Below are positions 1-10,577 of a stretch of 64,000 nucleotides of DNA, piece after piece. Below the pieces are notes generated by a model. That model had not been told where the DNA came from. It did not search any database and saw nothing but the letters and a program-made list of their open reading frames with translations. The position numbers and the translations under genes are program-made. Every line of letters starts with the position of its first letter. The stretch's first letter is position 1. The DNA is taken from positions 744,001 through 808,000 of the forward strand of contig CM022373.1 in the NCBI GenBank assembly GCA_011800155.1, read 5' to 3'. Source of the stretch: Flammulina velutipes (lineage: Eukaryota > Basidiomycota > Agaricomycetes > Agaricales > Physalacriaceae).

Positions 1-370
1 GATACTTCTTGATGAGTGTGAAACCGCCTACCGCGACCTCGGCGGGTTGCGCGTTTGGGTTCGGGAGACCTTCTTGACGGCGGAGCGGAACATGGGCGCT
101 GTTGCGTTCCTTCATCCAAGAGCTGGTCGACCACGCTCTACTGCGCCTCGGGTTAAGAGGCGTATACTTGCCTGAACTGTCACGGTAGTTGTCTCGTCCT
201 ACGAGGTCTTCTGGCTCGAAAGTCTCGCGTACCATGGGCAGGTGATCCCCGATGGGTACTGGATCAGCGTCCGAGACGTCTGAATCTTTCGAAGCCAGAG
301 GCAAAGCGGCAGTCAGGGAGACCCCGAACAAGAAAAAGAGGGAGAGGGAGAGGGATGGGAAGAACATCAT
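1..370 (-). CDS. Secreted protein, 5' part only, probably a GH16-type glucanase paralogue
   Basis: An open frame starts at the ATG at 370 and runs left off the window edge with no stop, giving about 123 residues. The N-terminus is a clear signal peptide: a hydrophobic Ser/Leu/Phe core beginning MMFFPSLSLSLFFLFG and ending near TAALPLA. A polar, low-complexity stretch follows. The last visible residues (GGFTLIKKY) resemble the position just before the GH16 fold in the next gene (ASGLKLVRT). The upstream DNA also matches the upstream DNA of that GH16 gene. I infer a tandem GH16 paralogue; the catalytic part lies outside the window, so the family is not proven. The frame and signal peptide are directly seen. 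Confidence 0.6.
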   Translation of the reverse strand, partial: MMFFPSLSLSLFFLFGVSLTAALPLASKDSDVSDADPVPIGDHLPMVRETFEPEDLVGRDNYRDSSGKYTPLNPRRSRAWSTSSWMKERNSAHVPLRRQEGLPNPNAQPAEVAVGGFTLIKKY

Positions 371-395
371 GAATTTAGAAGCACCGGGAGGTGAA

Positions 396-524
396 ATGCA
401 GAACCAGTCCGCGAGAAATGAGAGGGCAAGAACCGGCTTGTGGTAAGCCAGCCAGTGGCTTGAGAAGAGGAGGAGGGAGGGGAGGGGAGGGAGATCAAGT
501 CAACAGATACCGCATTCTCTCACC
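396..524. repeat. Duplicated promoter segment, copy 1
   Basis: This upstream block shares spaced matching words with 2543-2672: ATGCAGAACCAGTCCGC, then CAGCCAGTG, then a TCAAGTCAACAGATAC-like stretch matching TCAGGTCAACGGATAC. Each block lies directly before the start of a minus-strand secreted-protein gene. It is best explained as the preserved promoter and 5' UTR of a tandem gene duplication. Confidence 0.6.
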
Positions 525-882
525 ATTGCCAAACATATTAAATGTTTGAGATTATCTTGGCCTGTTCAAGGTAGCGCGACAAGAGTCAAGGTTGCTGGTG
601 ACCGAGGCGACGCGGGCAGTATTAGACCGAAGTTGTCAGGACAATGAAGGTTAAAGTAATAGATCAACGTACACCCAAGATCACCTAGTTGTAATGCAAC
701 CCATCTTTCAGTAGCTAGAGCAGCGCCCAATCGAAATCGTTGAGTGTATCCAAGAGCAAGTGTCGACTGTCCTTTGTTGGGAGATTCCTGCACCATGTAT
801 CAGTGCAAGATCCAAGTCTCAATGAACGTGGGTAATAAATGCTATGATGTGATCGTTACGACTTCTAGGATAGTGTAGGGAT

Positions 883-954
883 AGCAGCATGGCGCAGTGG
901 CAGCGCGCGGGGCCCATAACCCCGAGGTCACTTGATCGAAACAAGTTGCTGCTA
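883..954 (+). tRNA. Initiator tRNA-Met (CAU), intronless
   Basis: A 72-nt sequence folds as a tRNA. The acceptor stem AGCAGCA pairs perfectly with TGCTGCT, leaving the discriminator A. The anticodon stem CGGGG/CCCCG encloses the loop with CAT at 915-917. The T loop reads ATCGAAA between ACTTG and CAAGT. Three hallmarks of the eukaryotic cytosolic initiator are present: an A1-U72 closing pair, A54/A60 in the T loop instead of T54, and consecutive G-C pairs in the anticodon stem. There is no intron and no encoded CCA. It functions in translation initiation. Confidence 0.95.
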
Positions 955-1202
955 GTGACACTAGACACGGCCAATAGTTTTTGCTGAATGCGTACGTTCC
1001 GACTTGTAAAAGAAGACGTTGGCCACGTATTCTTGTTTGAGAGCAATGTCGAAGTCATCAAATACCGAATCCCACGATGTTGCTGAGCTCATAGTTTTGT
1101 TTTGAGGCCACAGTCACATATACTAGTAAAGTGTTCGTCGGTCAAAGAATCATCGGGTCAACCAACTAGACAGAGTTGAATATTCACGACGGATCCATGT
1201 AC

Positions 1203-2526
1203 CTAATCCTGTGGCTCATAGATCGACAAATATTTCACCTTCCATTTGGCATCTACGCATCAATCAATACGATGGAATCCTGCTAATCATAACCCACTCA
1301 CTTTTGTAGTTCTCTGGATCCATCACCGTCTCTTCGCATGTTTTAGGACACCCCGACCCCGCCCATGAATTTGAGTCCCCCGCCCACTGGCCACACAGTG
1401 TAGTATCGAACGTGATAACCTGCTCTATAAAGTGCTTATCCAGAGCGCATTTCGATTTCTTCAGGACAGAAACAGGTTTGGGCCAGGTTGAAGGCTGGGG
1501 TTTCCTATCGGTGATGTCCTGAGGAACCTCTGAGCGCGTGAAGAACCAGACCATGATAGCATCGTTTGTGCGGCCGTACACATAGACGCCACCGCCTGCC
1601 GTGTTGAAACCTTCCCCGTAAGATTTTTCTGCATGTACGCCTTTAATTGTAGCACCACAGCCACCCGCACAATTAGTCGAGAGTATGTCGGACGCCATGT
1701 CTGCAGAATCGTCTAGCAAGCATCCATCGCTGGTGTGATAAGTGACTTGGTTGACTTTGGAGTTATGAACACCTTCAAGAATATCGATCTCCCCTATGAA
1801 TGTTTAGCACCGAGTTGAGTATCGCTGGTCAACCATACCTTTCGCTGGCCATTCATTGCCCTTTCCTAAAGTCCAATAGGCCGGCCATACAGAGCAACCA
1901 TAAGGCATCGCGACAATGTCCGCAATTACGACCACCCTCTCAGGAAGCGGTGTGTTGGTCAGAATTCGGATTCTACGAACAGTCAATACTAATTACATGC
2001 CCGCACGAAAGAGATAGACGTACGAATCCCGGAACTTCCCACGCTCCAGCGTCGTTGTATCGTCGACTTTCATGTTGAAGAGCCCTTCATCATCCACCCA
2101 AGCAAGCTTTAGTTGCCTCGCCTCTTCGCGTGATTTGTAATTAACTGAGCCTTTCGTAGGATCTTCGCGGTTGAAATATTCCCATCTTGTTAACGTCAAC
2201 AGACGTTCGACACACTGAGTTTCAGCGGCTCACTCGTCTTTGAAGAAATCCTCCCCTGCGTCCGTCCGTACGAGTTTTAATCCACTTGCGAATAAACCCG
2301 GAACATCAGCCTGACTTTCTTGTGGCGATGCCTGAGGCTCCCGATTTGAAAGTCGAATATGGCTCTTAGTAGGCTCGAGAGTTCTGGATGCTGCGCGCGC
2401 TAAACGAATCTTCGTTGGCTTCGGATAGATAGACGACGTGCCGCCATGCTCGTTGCCCGAATGCAATGCATTCGTTAAAGAGAGAGCAGAAAAAAGAAGG
2501 AAAGTAGAGAAGGAGAGGCGCAACAT
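1203..2526 (-). CDS. Secreted GH16 endo-beta-glucanase (laminarinase-like)
   Basis: Five exons join in frame: 2234-2526, 2024-2185, 1839-1972, 1302-1793 and 1203-1252. Their total of 1131 nt encodes 376 residues. A signal peptide (core LSFSTFLLFSALSLTNA) is followed by a polar linker and a GH16 jelly-roll catalytic domain. The family motifs are present: RDSIRIL, MPYGCSVWPAYWTLG, and the catalytic E-I-D-I-L-E, which is assembled exactly across the third intron. The GGGVYV, FFTRSEVP, FDTTLCGQWAG and C-terminal NAKWKVKYLSIYE blocks are also typical. Family knowledge points to hydrolysis of beta-1,3/1,4- or 1,3/1,6-glucan in the cell wall or medium. Both catalytic glutamates are retained, so the enzyme is probably active. 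Its 5' flank is shared with the gene at the left edge, suggesting a tandem pair interrupted by the tRNA. Confidence 0.92.
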
Positions 2527-2542
2527 CGAAATATGAAGATGG

Positions 2543-2672
2543 ATGCAGAACCAGTCCGCAAGAGAAGATGCACTTGTAGAGCACGGTCAGCCAGTGACCT
2601 GAGGGTGCAGGAGCCTAAGAGAGGGGGAGGTAATCAGGTCAACGGATACGACGTGCTCTTCCTGTCCTCACC
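2543..2672. repeat. Duplicated promoter segment, copy 2
   Basis: This is the upstream region of the GH16 gene, matching 396-524 in sequence order and in position relative to the start codon. See copy 1. Confidence 0.6.
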
Positions 2673-3949
2673 TCGATATATATGAGGGCAACCGTCTTGG
2701 CGCTATGGCCCGTCACACATGTGGTGGTAATGTGGACAATGGTGGCCAATTGAAGCTGAGGCGAGATCGTCTACAATCTAGTTGGAAGGGAGAATGCATG
2801 TATATCAATAGCCTGAGCCCGCCCGAGACCGCTCTTGAATGAAGTCCGTCGTCAACATCATCGTACAAGAATCGAGACGGCAGTTCGCACGTACAAACTC
2901 GAGATGAATGGACTGGAAGAAGGCCTCTGTTCACTAATCATCAGGACACAGTCAGTATTTGCAACATCGACGGAGTAGAGGAGAAGATACGCTGAATATC
3001 CTTTGCTGTCCGCGTATCCAATTATCGAAGAGTAATCTCCTGGGATCATACGCATTTGGAATATGCAAGAGCGCGAGCTAAACCAGGCTAAAAGTAAATT
3101 AAATCCTAAATTCCAAAGTAAGATGCCGTTGAAAATCATTGGTTGGTTATGATGCACCGAAACGTACCATTGGTCTTTGTCCATCTCAACATTATTCATT
3201 TCCATGGCTTCCCTCAGATTCCAGGTAACGCGCCCCTACTCTTGATAGTGACACCGCCGGTCGGCCACGATACTGTTGGGGGATTTCAGAACATCAATAT
3301 GTTGTATGCGTATCCACATCCTCCGTCGGCGTCGGTTGCTCATCTACCTGCTCGGTCCTGTTGTACATCGTCGAGCCCTGTGTTGATCCGGATCTGCAAA
3401 GACGGGCAGACATGGTTAGTAGATATGGAATAGAGCTTGGAGATCATATGGAACAGCTTGTTCGAAGAGTCGGCGTTCGGTTGAGAGCTACGCATTCAAT
3501 CAGCCAGGTTACTCATGATCGCAAGCTATATACACGTACTGAATGTAATCGTGATCCCATTGTCAATCGAGTTGCCGTCCAACCTCCCCTGGTGAATCCG
3601 TGTAAGGCCGTCTTGCAGTGATCGAGATGAAAGGTATCCACCCCAACTGGCTGGTATAGCAGGACTCCAAAAACGGGTAAGCTCCAAACCATATGTGTTC
3701 AGTGGGAGTTAAGGGCCGTGGCGCAAGAGTCGGTTTGATAATAACAACAACGTCGCTGTCGAGCGGAGCGAATACAGGGAGTAGGAATGCGCAGAGCTAT
3801 CCACGTCGTCTGTCAGCGACTCAGGCCGGTCACAACGATGCTTGTTCATTTTGCAAGGGTGCTGGGTATGAAGAGGTGAAAATCCACTTCGATTCAAAGA
3901 CGAGAAGGTACCCGAGAATGACATGGCAAAGACCTTGAGGTAATCGTAT
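2673..3949. other. Intergenic stretch, no supported gene
   Basis: About 1.3 kb lies between the GH16 promoter and the COQ3 stop. Several short open frames exist on both strands, such as 2858-3205 on the minus strand and 3361-3621 on the plus strand. None shows a recognisable domain, a signal peptide or a convincing chain of splice sites. The COQ3 3' UTR must occupy its right end. Confidence 0.5.
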
Positions 3950-4830
3950 TCAAGCAATTGCAGGTTTCCGTATCCAGAATACATAGTTGCAGGCGGTGCT
4001 GCCAAAAGTATCGCGTCCGGCCAATGACCAACTAGACGTCAAGGGATTGTAGATTAACCCTCGAACTTCAGCCTCTGTGCGCGTTGGCTTGGGAGTCGTG
4101 ATCCAGGACTTTTTTTGGAAGAAATCTACAAGCTCGTCGGGGTTGACATATTTGTTGTAGGTGTGAGTTCCCGACGCGACTTTTCGGAGAACGTTTTCGG
4201 CCATGAAGATAGTTAGGAAGTACGCAAGCGGAGTTCGGGCCATGGTCGAGAGGAAAAGATGTCCAGACGGCTATATTGTCGTGAGCGGCTGAGGACATAA
4301 TTCGGAAAGACAGTTACCTTGACGAGAGCAGCGCACGTCTCCAAAAACATCGCTGGATTATCGACGTGTTCGAGCACTTCCATCGAGCAGACCACGTCGA
4401 ACTGTTTCTTTTCCTGCAGCAGGACCTCGGCTGAAGTGTGCTTGTAGGCCAGACTCTGTCGTAGCTTGTGGTCCGTCGATGCGTGGTGTTTTGCAATGGC
4501 GATGTTTGCTTCCGACGCGTCAATTCCTAGCGTACGCGCTCCCAGTCTCGCTAGACTCTACACATTTAAGCATTAAGCATAAATAACGTCATTTATACGC
4601 ACCTCAGACAGCAGTCCGCCTCCACATCCAACATCCAGCACGTCCAAGCCTTTCAGCGGTGTCTCGAACTCGTACGAGACTTTCTGGCGGATAAACTGCA
4701 TCCTCGCTGGATTCATTTGGTGCAGAAATGAGAATTCGCCCGTTTCATCCCACCATTGCGCTGAAAGACGCGAGAAATGCGCAATTTCAGCAGCGTTCAC
4801 TGTCGACCTTAGGATCTTGGTTGGTAGCAT
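3950..4830 (-). CDS. COQ3: Mitochondrial ubiquinone biosynthesis O-methyltransferase
   Basis: Three exons (4603-4830, 4318-4557, 3950-4270) sum to 789 nt and encode 262 residues. The product is a class I SAM-dependent methyltransferase of the UbiG/COQ3 family. Near the N-terminus is the family block HFSRLSAQWWDETGEF, then the SAM-binding motif I DVLDVGCGGGLLSE split at intron 1. FDVVCSMEVLEHV (motif II region) comes next, followed by GHLFLSTMARTPLAYF after intron 2. The C-terminus holds the conserved YNPLTSSW and DTFGSTACNYVFW-type blocks. COQ3 performs both O-methylations of ubiquinone synthesis in the mitochondrial matrix. A short basic N-terminus (MLPTKILRSTV) fits organelle import. The start at 4830 is the first ATG before the conserved block. 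Confidence 0.95.
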
Positions 4831-4931
4831 GAAGACAAGCTAGTTCCGGGAAGACGGGCCGGTCTTGACTCTCTTACTGCCATGAACAATTCTGAATATT
4901 CTTACTTGTAAAGCCTACACTATCTGTCTGT

Positions 4932-6177
4932 CTACTCAAAGGTCTCGGCGAACCACGCCACAACCTTATCGTTGAAAACTGGGAACTTCCCCGTCTTTGG
5001 ATCGAACCGCATCACCTCCACATGCGTTCCTTTACTGTGCACCTTGAGCAACACGTCGTCGTGGCCACTCGCGCTCAGCCTCTCGTAAAACTCCTTCTGG
5101 CCATCCAAAAGGCACTCGTACTCCCCTGCAGTGACCAGTATTCTCTCGACGACATCTTCCACGCCCACAAACCAATCCTTTGGCGCTTCCAGTGCATCCA
5201 TGAACGGCATATCCGAGGCAGATAAACCAACCTTGACGAGTTCCCCCATCTTTCGATATGTTTTGGCGTTGATCATGTCCACAGAATCATAGTCTGCGAA
5301 TGTCTGCGGGTAAATGTAGCCTTCCAAATCCACCCAAGGTGATACCAGACACGCGCCACCGAGACGTATCCCATGGGCGAACGGCGGAACCGACGGGTGA
5401 GGATGCAAGACGTGCGCTAGAGCCTGCAGGATCAGATTCGCTCCCGCAGAGTCCCCAATAAGTATGATGTTCTCCGCTTTGACGCCCGAAGCGAGGAGAG
5501 AATCGATGGCATCTTTAGTCTCCCGCAGCTGTCTCGGGAAGAAATCTTCTGGGACAAGCGCTGTCGATACGGCATGAGTAACCTGTCAAGCGAGAGGAGA
5601 GCGGCGGAAACTCACTGTACGATAACGCAGCGACTCCGGCCTGGATACCTCTGCTGGCTAGCTCTCTTTGTAGGGATGCAAGGTATGCAAGCTGCACTTC
5701 CATCAGTGGAAAGAGGTATCCTCCGCCTGTGAGATATATTCAGCACTGAATTTCATGAAAGGAGGAGATGCGCACCGTGCAGATATATAATGACCTTGTC
5801 CAGCGTCTTGGTCCCGACCCACAACAACTCAGCCGGGCCTCCTCCCACACGGTCCACACAACGGGGAAGACCACTGGATCGAATGAACTTGTCATATGCC
5901 AGGGAATCTGTTCCGGCTATCCACTGGAACTGATTATAGGACAGATTTGCAGCCATATAGCGAAGGGCGATGAAGGCTGGTGTCTGGCGCCGCTTCTCTG
6001 GGACTATCAACCTAGAGAATGCCGCCAGCATCGAAAGAACGCCAACATAGATGGCTATGGTGGTCATTATTTGTCGGCATGGATGGGATGTATTGCGATA
6101 GGCTTACGCGTGGAGGCCAGGATTCCAAAGGCAACGACTTTGTCGAAAAAGCTAACTTGGGCATACTTGGATTTCAT
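4932..6177 (-). CDS. HSL-type alpha/beta hydrolase with N-terminal membrane segment
   Basis: Hand splicing from the ATG at 6177 gives an N-terminus with a hydrophobic segment (IYVGVLSMLAAF), then an alpha/beta hydrolase domain. The oxyanion motif HGGGY is restored across an intron ending at about 5730. The nucleophile elbow is GDSAGAN. The acid and base lie in TAGEYECLLDG and GTHVE. The block TLVPEDFFPRQL is recovered only if the acceptor CGACAG near 5560 is used. These features place it in the hormone-sensitive-lipase / GDXG family of esterases. Fungal members hydrolyse acyl or acetyl esters, but the substrate here cannot be read from sequence. It ends at 4932, about 100 bp from the COQ3 start on the same strand. 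Confidence 0.85.
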
Positions 6178-6568
6178 GGTTGGACGTTGACACTTTGGGG
6201 TGTGCGACAGTGGGGTATTTATTGCCTGAGCCTAGTCGCGCGTTTACAGTGGATCTATCACGATTGTTGTGCTTGCTTCTAATAACTAAGATCGCGCCAC
6301 ATGTGTTTGACGTGAGTAGCGCCAGGGGGCGTTTAAATAATCACCGGTTTCTGGCATATGCAAATCTTAGAGCCATGGTGCTTATCGATAGCATGGAAGT
6401 CCTAGCTCGATGCCAACGGTGATGCCAATGGTCGCCCCAGGTTCGTTCCGAGTTATGTTATCCTTCAGATCGTCCTATTATCGGGCCGGGAGCCGATTCT
6501 CTTGAACATCATGATTCACACGAACGTTAACGTCAACGTTACTTCTTCAAGCTCTAGACGCTCAGGCT
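6178..6568. promoter_or_regulatory. Divergent promoter between hydrolase and F-box genes
   Basis: This 391-bp interval separates two genes transcribed away from each other. A GGTATTTATTG stretch near 6210 could serve as an A/T-rich core element for the minus-strand gene. No further motif is certain. Confidence 0.4.
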
Positions 6569-8041
6569 ATGGAACTCGAAAAACAGTCGTCTCTCCAGCA
6601 AAATCCTAACTGCCCCATCTGCCAACTACCTGCAGAAATCATCTCCGAAATCCTCATCCAATGCAGACATTCATCGGGCTGGCTAAGGTTAATGGAGACG
6701 TGTTCGTACTTTCGCACCGTTGCCTTGGAATCTCCTCGCCTATGGACCCGTTTCAAATTCCAAAATACAGCACCAGAGTGGACCTACAAAATGCTCGAGA
6801 GATCCAAAGACGCGCCTCTCCACGTGTCTGCCTTCGTGGCACACTCGTTTCCCCGACCTATGTGGGATGCATTATTGGCCACTCTCAGTAACATGCACCG
6901 GATCTCATCTTTGGATCTCTCGGTGTACGACGACCGCTCGAAAGTCATCAACGACCTCCTCACCTCACCCGCACCGATCCTCCGTACATTCACCATGCTG
7001 TATGAATCCACGTCCTTCCACAGTGAGAAGAACAAATTCGGTCCAGTCTTCCCCCGCAACCTCTTCAACGCCAACGCGCCGTGTCTAAAGGACATCACCC
7101 TCGCACATTGCGCGATGGACTGGCAGTCCAACATACTGAAGGATCTAACACATTTTACGATGTTATACCCAGCCCCCTCCCAGGCCGCCACGTTCTCTCA
7201 AATCGTGGCCATCCTGCGGAATTCACCGTCACTGGAAGTCTTGGTGTTGTCCGACGCTCTATCCGACGTGGCGTCTCAATCGCACGTAATGGAGTCTGTC
7301 CGACTTGCCCGACTACGAACCCTCACCCTCACCTCATCATGCGTTACAGCCGTGTGTCTCCTGCGGAGCATCGTTATCCCCCCTTCCACCTCGGTTCAGC
7401 TCAAGGTCACCGTACCATCGGATGCCCTATTCGACTTCCGTCCGCTAGTAGACGCCCTCGATGGCTGTGGGTGTCCATTGGCGCGCATCCTAGACGTGGA
7501 ATCCAGAGGCAGTCTGAGTATCCACCAGCGCTTTAATTCGGACTCCTTACTCTTCTCTGTGCACGGCGACCTCGATAATGTCCCTCAGATATCCCTATCG
7601 TATGCCCGCGCGAATGTTGTCTTCGGGAGGCGCAAAAGTGAGAGGTTCGAGGGCATGATGCGTGACGTCTGTGGCGCCCTCCCACTCTCCCAGCATCTTC
7701 GACACCTCCAGCTTGTGGGGCCGAGTGTACTTCGATGCATGGGTGATGCGTTTCGAGGGTGTAACGAGCTGGTTTTTCTGAGGGTGTCAGACAATAGTTT
7801 CTACACTCCCCTCGACACTCAAATATTCTTCCCGAGTTTGCGCCACCTAATGATTTCATGCAACCTGCCGGATCAGGACCCGTCGGCTGGCGAGAGGTTA
7901 AGGTATATGCTTTACTTCCGGGCCTGCAATGGAGCACCGCTTGCCAATCTTATCCTGGAAGGTTCGCATTTTAAATACATGGATCTTGAGCCGTTCAAAG
8001 AGTATGTCGAGGATATCACTGTATCAAGTACGTATACATGA
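6569..8041 (+). CDS. F-box domain protein (Agaricomycete multi-copy family)
   Basis: A single 490-residue open frame. The N-terminal F-box-like motif reads CPICQLPAEIISEIL, followed by a conserved block with ETCSYFRTVALESPRLW and a MLERSKDAPLHV stretch. The remaining 400 residues are leucine-rich and degenerate, as in mushroom F-box proteins with LRR-like C-terminal regions. F-box proteins usually recruit substrates to SCF ubiquitin ligases; the substrate is unknown. The same subfamily occurs at 14945, 16814 and 58413 in this window (compare ETCSYIRTIALNCPRLW at 16814-18349). It lacks introns, unlike its longer relatives. Confidence 0.85.
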   Translation: MELEKQSSLQQNPNCPICQLPAEIISEILIQCRHSSGWLRLMETCSYFRTVALESPRLWTRFKFQNTAPEWTYKMLERSKDAPLHVSAFVAHSFPRPMWDALLATLSNMHRISSLDLSVYDDRSKVINDLLTSPAPILRTFTMLYESTSFHSEKNKFGPVFPRNLFNANAPCLKDITLAHCAMDWQSNILKDLTHFTMLYPAPSQAATFSQIVAILRNSPSLEVLVLSDALSDVASQSHVMESVRLARLRTLTLTSSCVTAVCLLRSIVIPPSTSVQLKVTVPSDALFDFRPLVDALDGCGCPLARILDVESRGSLSIHQRFNSDSLLFSVHGDLDNVPQISLSYARANVVFGRRKSERFEGMMRDVCGALPLSQHLRHLQLVGPSVLRCMGDAFRGCNELVFLRVSDNSFYTPLDTQIFFPSLRHLMISCNLPDQDPSAGERLRYMLYFRACNGAPLANLILEGSHFKYMDLEPFKEYVEDITVSSTYT

Positions 8042-8410
8042 AAACAAAAGGCGTGTGGATCTACTTTGTACAAGAACAAGGACTGAACGACTCCGCCATC
8101 CAGTAAGTAGACATGGTACTGTGAACACCCCTAATATTGGCTTGCACGCCAGAGACTTGATTCTTTGCCCCGGACTGCCATTGCCGCTGATTTGTATGGG
8201 ATCCTTTGTGTTGGAGACTATCATAAATTTGATACCTGATCGTAAAGGCATTATGGTACAGCGTGATGTATAGTACAATGCAAGAGAGGAGACGAGAAAC
8301 TATAAAATGCAATAAAGAGAGGACTATCCAAGATTGGAATAGCAAAAAATCGTAAGGAGTGTTAGGGTGTGGGTAGAACATAAATAGTTTTGAAGCCAAG
8401 GGGTTCGAGG
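8042..8410. other. Convergent 3' region
   Basis: This stretch lies between the stop of the F-box gene and the stop of the next minus-strand gene. It probably holds both 3' UTRs. Overlapping open frames here are incidental. Confidence 0.4.
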
Positions 8411-9242
8411 TTAGGACATCAGGCGTTCTCCCCATACCAGTTTGTGTCGGTATGCGCGATAGGCCCCAAGGAGAGCTATCCATGTAATCCAAGTGCAGAA
8501 CATGAAAGTGATGGCAAAGAGTGCGCGCATGAAGGATTTCCAACGCCAGGAGACGGGGCTGGACGACGTGAAGATGATGGATCGCCACCGTTCGTAGAAT
8601 TCGGTGTTGAGCCATGTCAGATCCGCGACGAGAGATTGAGCCTAGAAGGCGACGGTAAGCAAAATGTCAATGGGGCGTTAGGACGAGTATAAACCTTTTT
8701 GCGTCCTGAATCGTATACGGCGCGGATGTCTGCAACCTGACTATGGATCGTTGGGAGGGTCGCAGATAGCTCGTCGAGGGCGACTATCGAGTCGTCCAGT
8801 TCGGCCGTAATTTCGGGAATTTGGCTGGAGAGCGCTTTATCGGCGCGTCGGGTATTGTGCTAAATGGGAGGTGAGGTCCAAGCTGAGGCCCGAGTTGGAA
8901 GACGAAACATACGCGAAGGACAGTAAAGGCTTCTTGGAGAAGACTATCGATTGCACGGAAGTTTGAGAGATTCTCAGTGAGCTTGGTCTACATCGGAGTG
9001 AGGGTCAAAGGTCAAAGGACAGCGACAGTAACGTACCTCTACGTCCCTCATCTGGAATTCGTACTGCGACGCTTGTTTCGACACCTTCTTCAACGCTGCC
9101 TCGAGTTTGCTGTTGTGAGAAATATCAGAGATGTCGGGTATCAGTATGCTGCGACGTACTGTGTCGTAATGAAGGCATTCGAGTGTGCGATGCACGGCTG
9201 CTGCTGTGGCCGTTCCCAGATGTCAGACAGCTTGGAGGACAT
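8411..9242 (-). CDS. Coiled-coil protein with C-terminal membrane anchor, unknown function
   Basis: A five-exon model from the ATG at 9242 keeps one frame through four canonical introns and yields about 210 residues. Residues 30 to 140 are hydrophilic and heptad-like (KLEAALKKVSKQ; ITAELDDSIVALDEL), suggesting a coiled coil. A segment near WLNTEFYERW is followed by one strong hydrophobic helix (ALFAITFMFCTWITWIALLGA) close to the end. A short basic tail ending KLVWGERLMS follows. This is the topology of a tail-anchored protein, with the coiled coil in the cytosol. I do not recognise the family. The 5' UTR contains a short GTC trinucleotide run. Confidence 0.7.
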
Positions 9243-10577
9243 GGCAGACGACGACGACGACGACAAGAAGAGACAAGGTTGTTAGGAGAAAGGGAGAAAT
9301 GTAACAGTTACATAAACTCATTTAAGGCTGCCCTCGACGAAATGAAATCCACATGAAATCGGGATATCGAATTGCCGATCATCGCCGATCAATGGCACCT
9401 TTCTGTGCGTCGGCCTTTTTGCGGTCTTTCTCTTTGACAATGACTGGCAGTCTTTAAATCCCCTTTTACTTTCTTAGTCCGCACACACGCTGAACACGAC
9501 ACACGTCCCTTGCGACTCAAGTCGCGCCAGCCTCGTGTCCTTCTGTGGAAGCTATTTTGATGAAATTCCGACTAGTCTCATGTTCAAGCGACATATCAGT
9601 CTCCACCCTTCGTTCTGTATGAAAGCTCCAGCGGTCTGGAAGATCCAGCTCACAGGTCTTCCAAGTTCTCTCGCACTCTCTTTCTCGCCGCCCTGTCTGC
9701 TACTACTAGTATGCCGACACTCAGCCTCAAGTCCGATGACCTTTGCGAATCTTTCAGATGATTCTCCATCGCTCCTTTGGTCAAGTTTCCTTGTCATTCT
9801 GTACCTCGTGTCTCCGCGGCGAAGCTAGGTCCCAACCACTTTACTTGGCTCGTCGCTGGCGTTATCTCTCGTTATCAACGAACGTACAGGGGAAGTTCAA
9901 CACCGCTGTCTATCTCGATTCTAGCTTATTGGCGACATCACGTTGATCTATCCCAAATGTTAGACTTTGAACGCCGAACTAGTTTAGCGACCGTATCAGA
10001 CGGCGGGAGGAATGTCAACGCGCATTGGATATCATGGTCCTCTTAGACATTGAACCCACCGATGGAGGACGTAGACGACCACCGACTGATCAAAGGGTGA
10101 TATGTAGGATGCCATTGATACGCCTTGGCCTTATCGGTTGACCTTCTTCAAGACACTTGCCAAAGCTGGATACATCTTCGCCCATGAAACGTTCTCGGGC
10201 TGGGAAGTCGCTCTGTTCTGTTATCTCTGGTGGTTCATTTCCAGATGCATAGAATAACACGAGGATCGCACGCTTCTTGGCCGCATGTCAAATCACCCAA
10301 TCCGATCCAATTTTTGACGACGTCGCACTTTCTAACGTGTGATACTTCTTCGTGCAAGGACGCCCACTCTATATGACTTCTCGTGAACGCGTGCTCGACA
10401 TTGGTTATCTCTTAACCTTCTCAACAATCCTACACTGGCAACCTCAGAAAGTTTGCTGCTTGTGGTGTTAGTTATCAGCTCCATGCTTCCAACCCGTATG
10501 TTCTATGTCGGGCAGCAGACCATAAATTCCTATAAAATGACATATGCATGTCTGGCCAATCTAAGCTATAGCCTCTG
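9243..10577. other. Intergenic stretch, no supported gene
   Basis: About 1.3 kb precedes the chitinase pair. Open frames at 9535-9828 and 9777-10046 on the plus strand have no recognisable domain and no linked splice sites. A TATA-like element (CCTATAAAATG) near 10530 lies about 45 bp before the chitinase ATG and is probably its core promoter. Confidence 0.5.

Noticed and set aside
2858..3433. Opposing open frames on both strands in the GH16-COQ3 spacer
   Set aside because: Short, overlapping, no domain, no signal peptide and no consistent splice chain.
9247..9271. GAC trinucleotide run as a possible microsatellite of interest
   Set aside because: Short, lies in a 5' UTR, and such runs are common.
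9535..10046. Overlapping plus-strand open frames before the chitinases
   Set aside because: Leu/Ser-rich but without recognisable motifs; could not be joined into a plausible gene.
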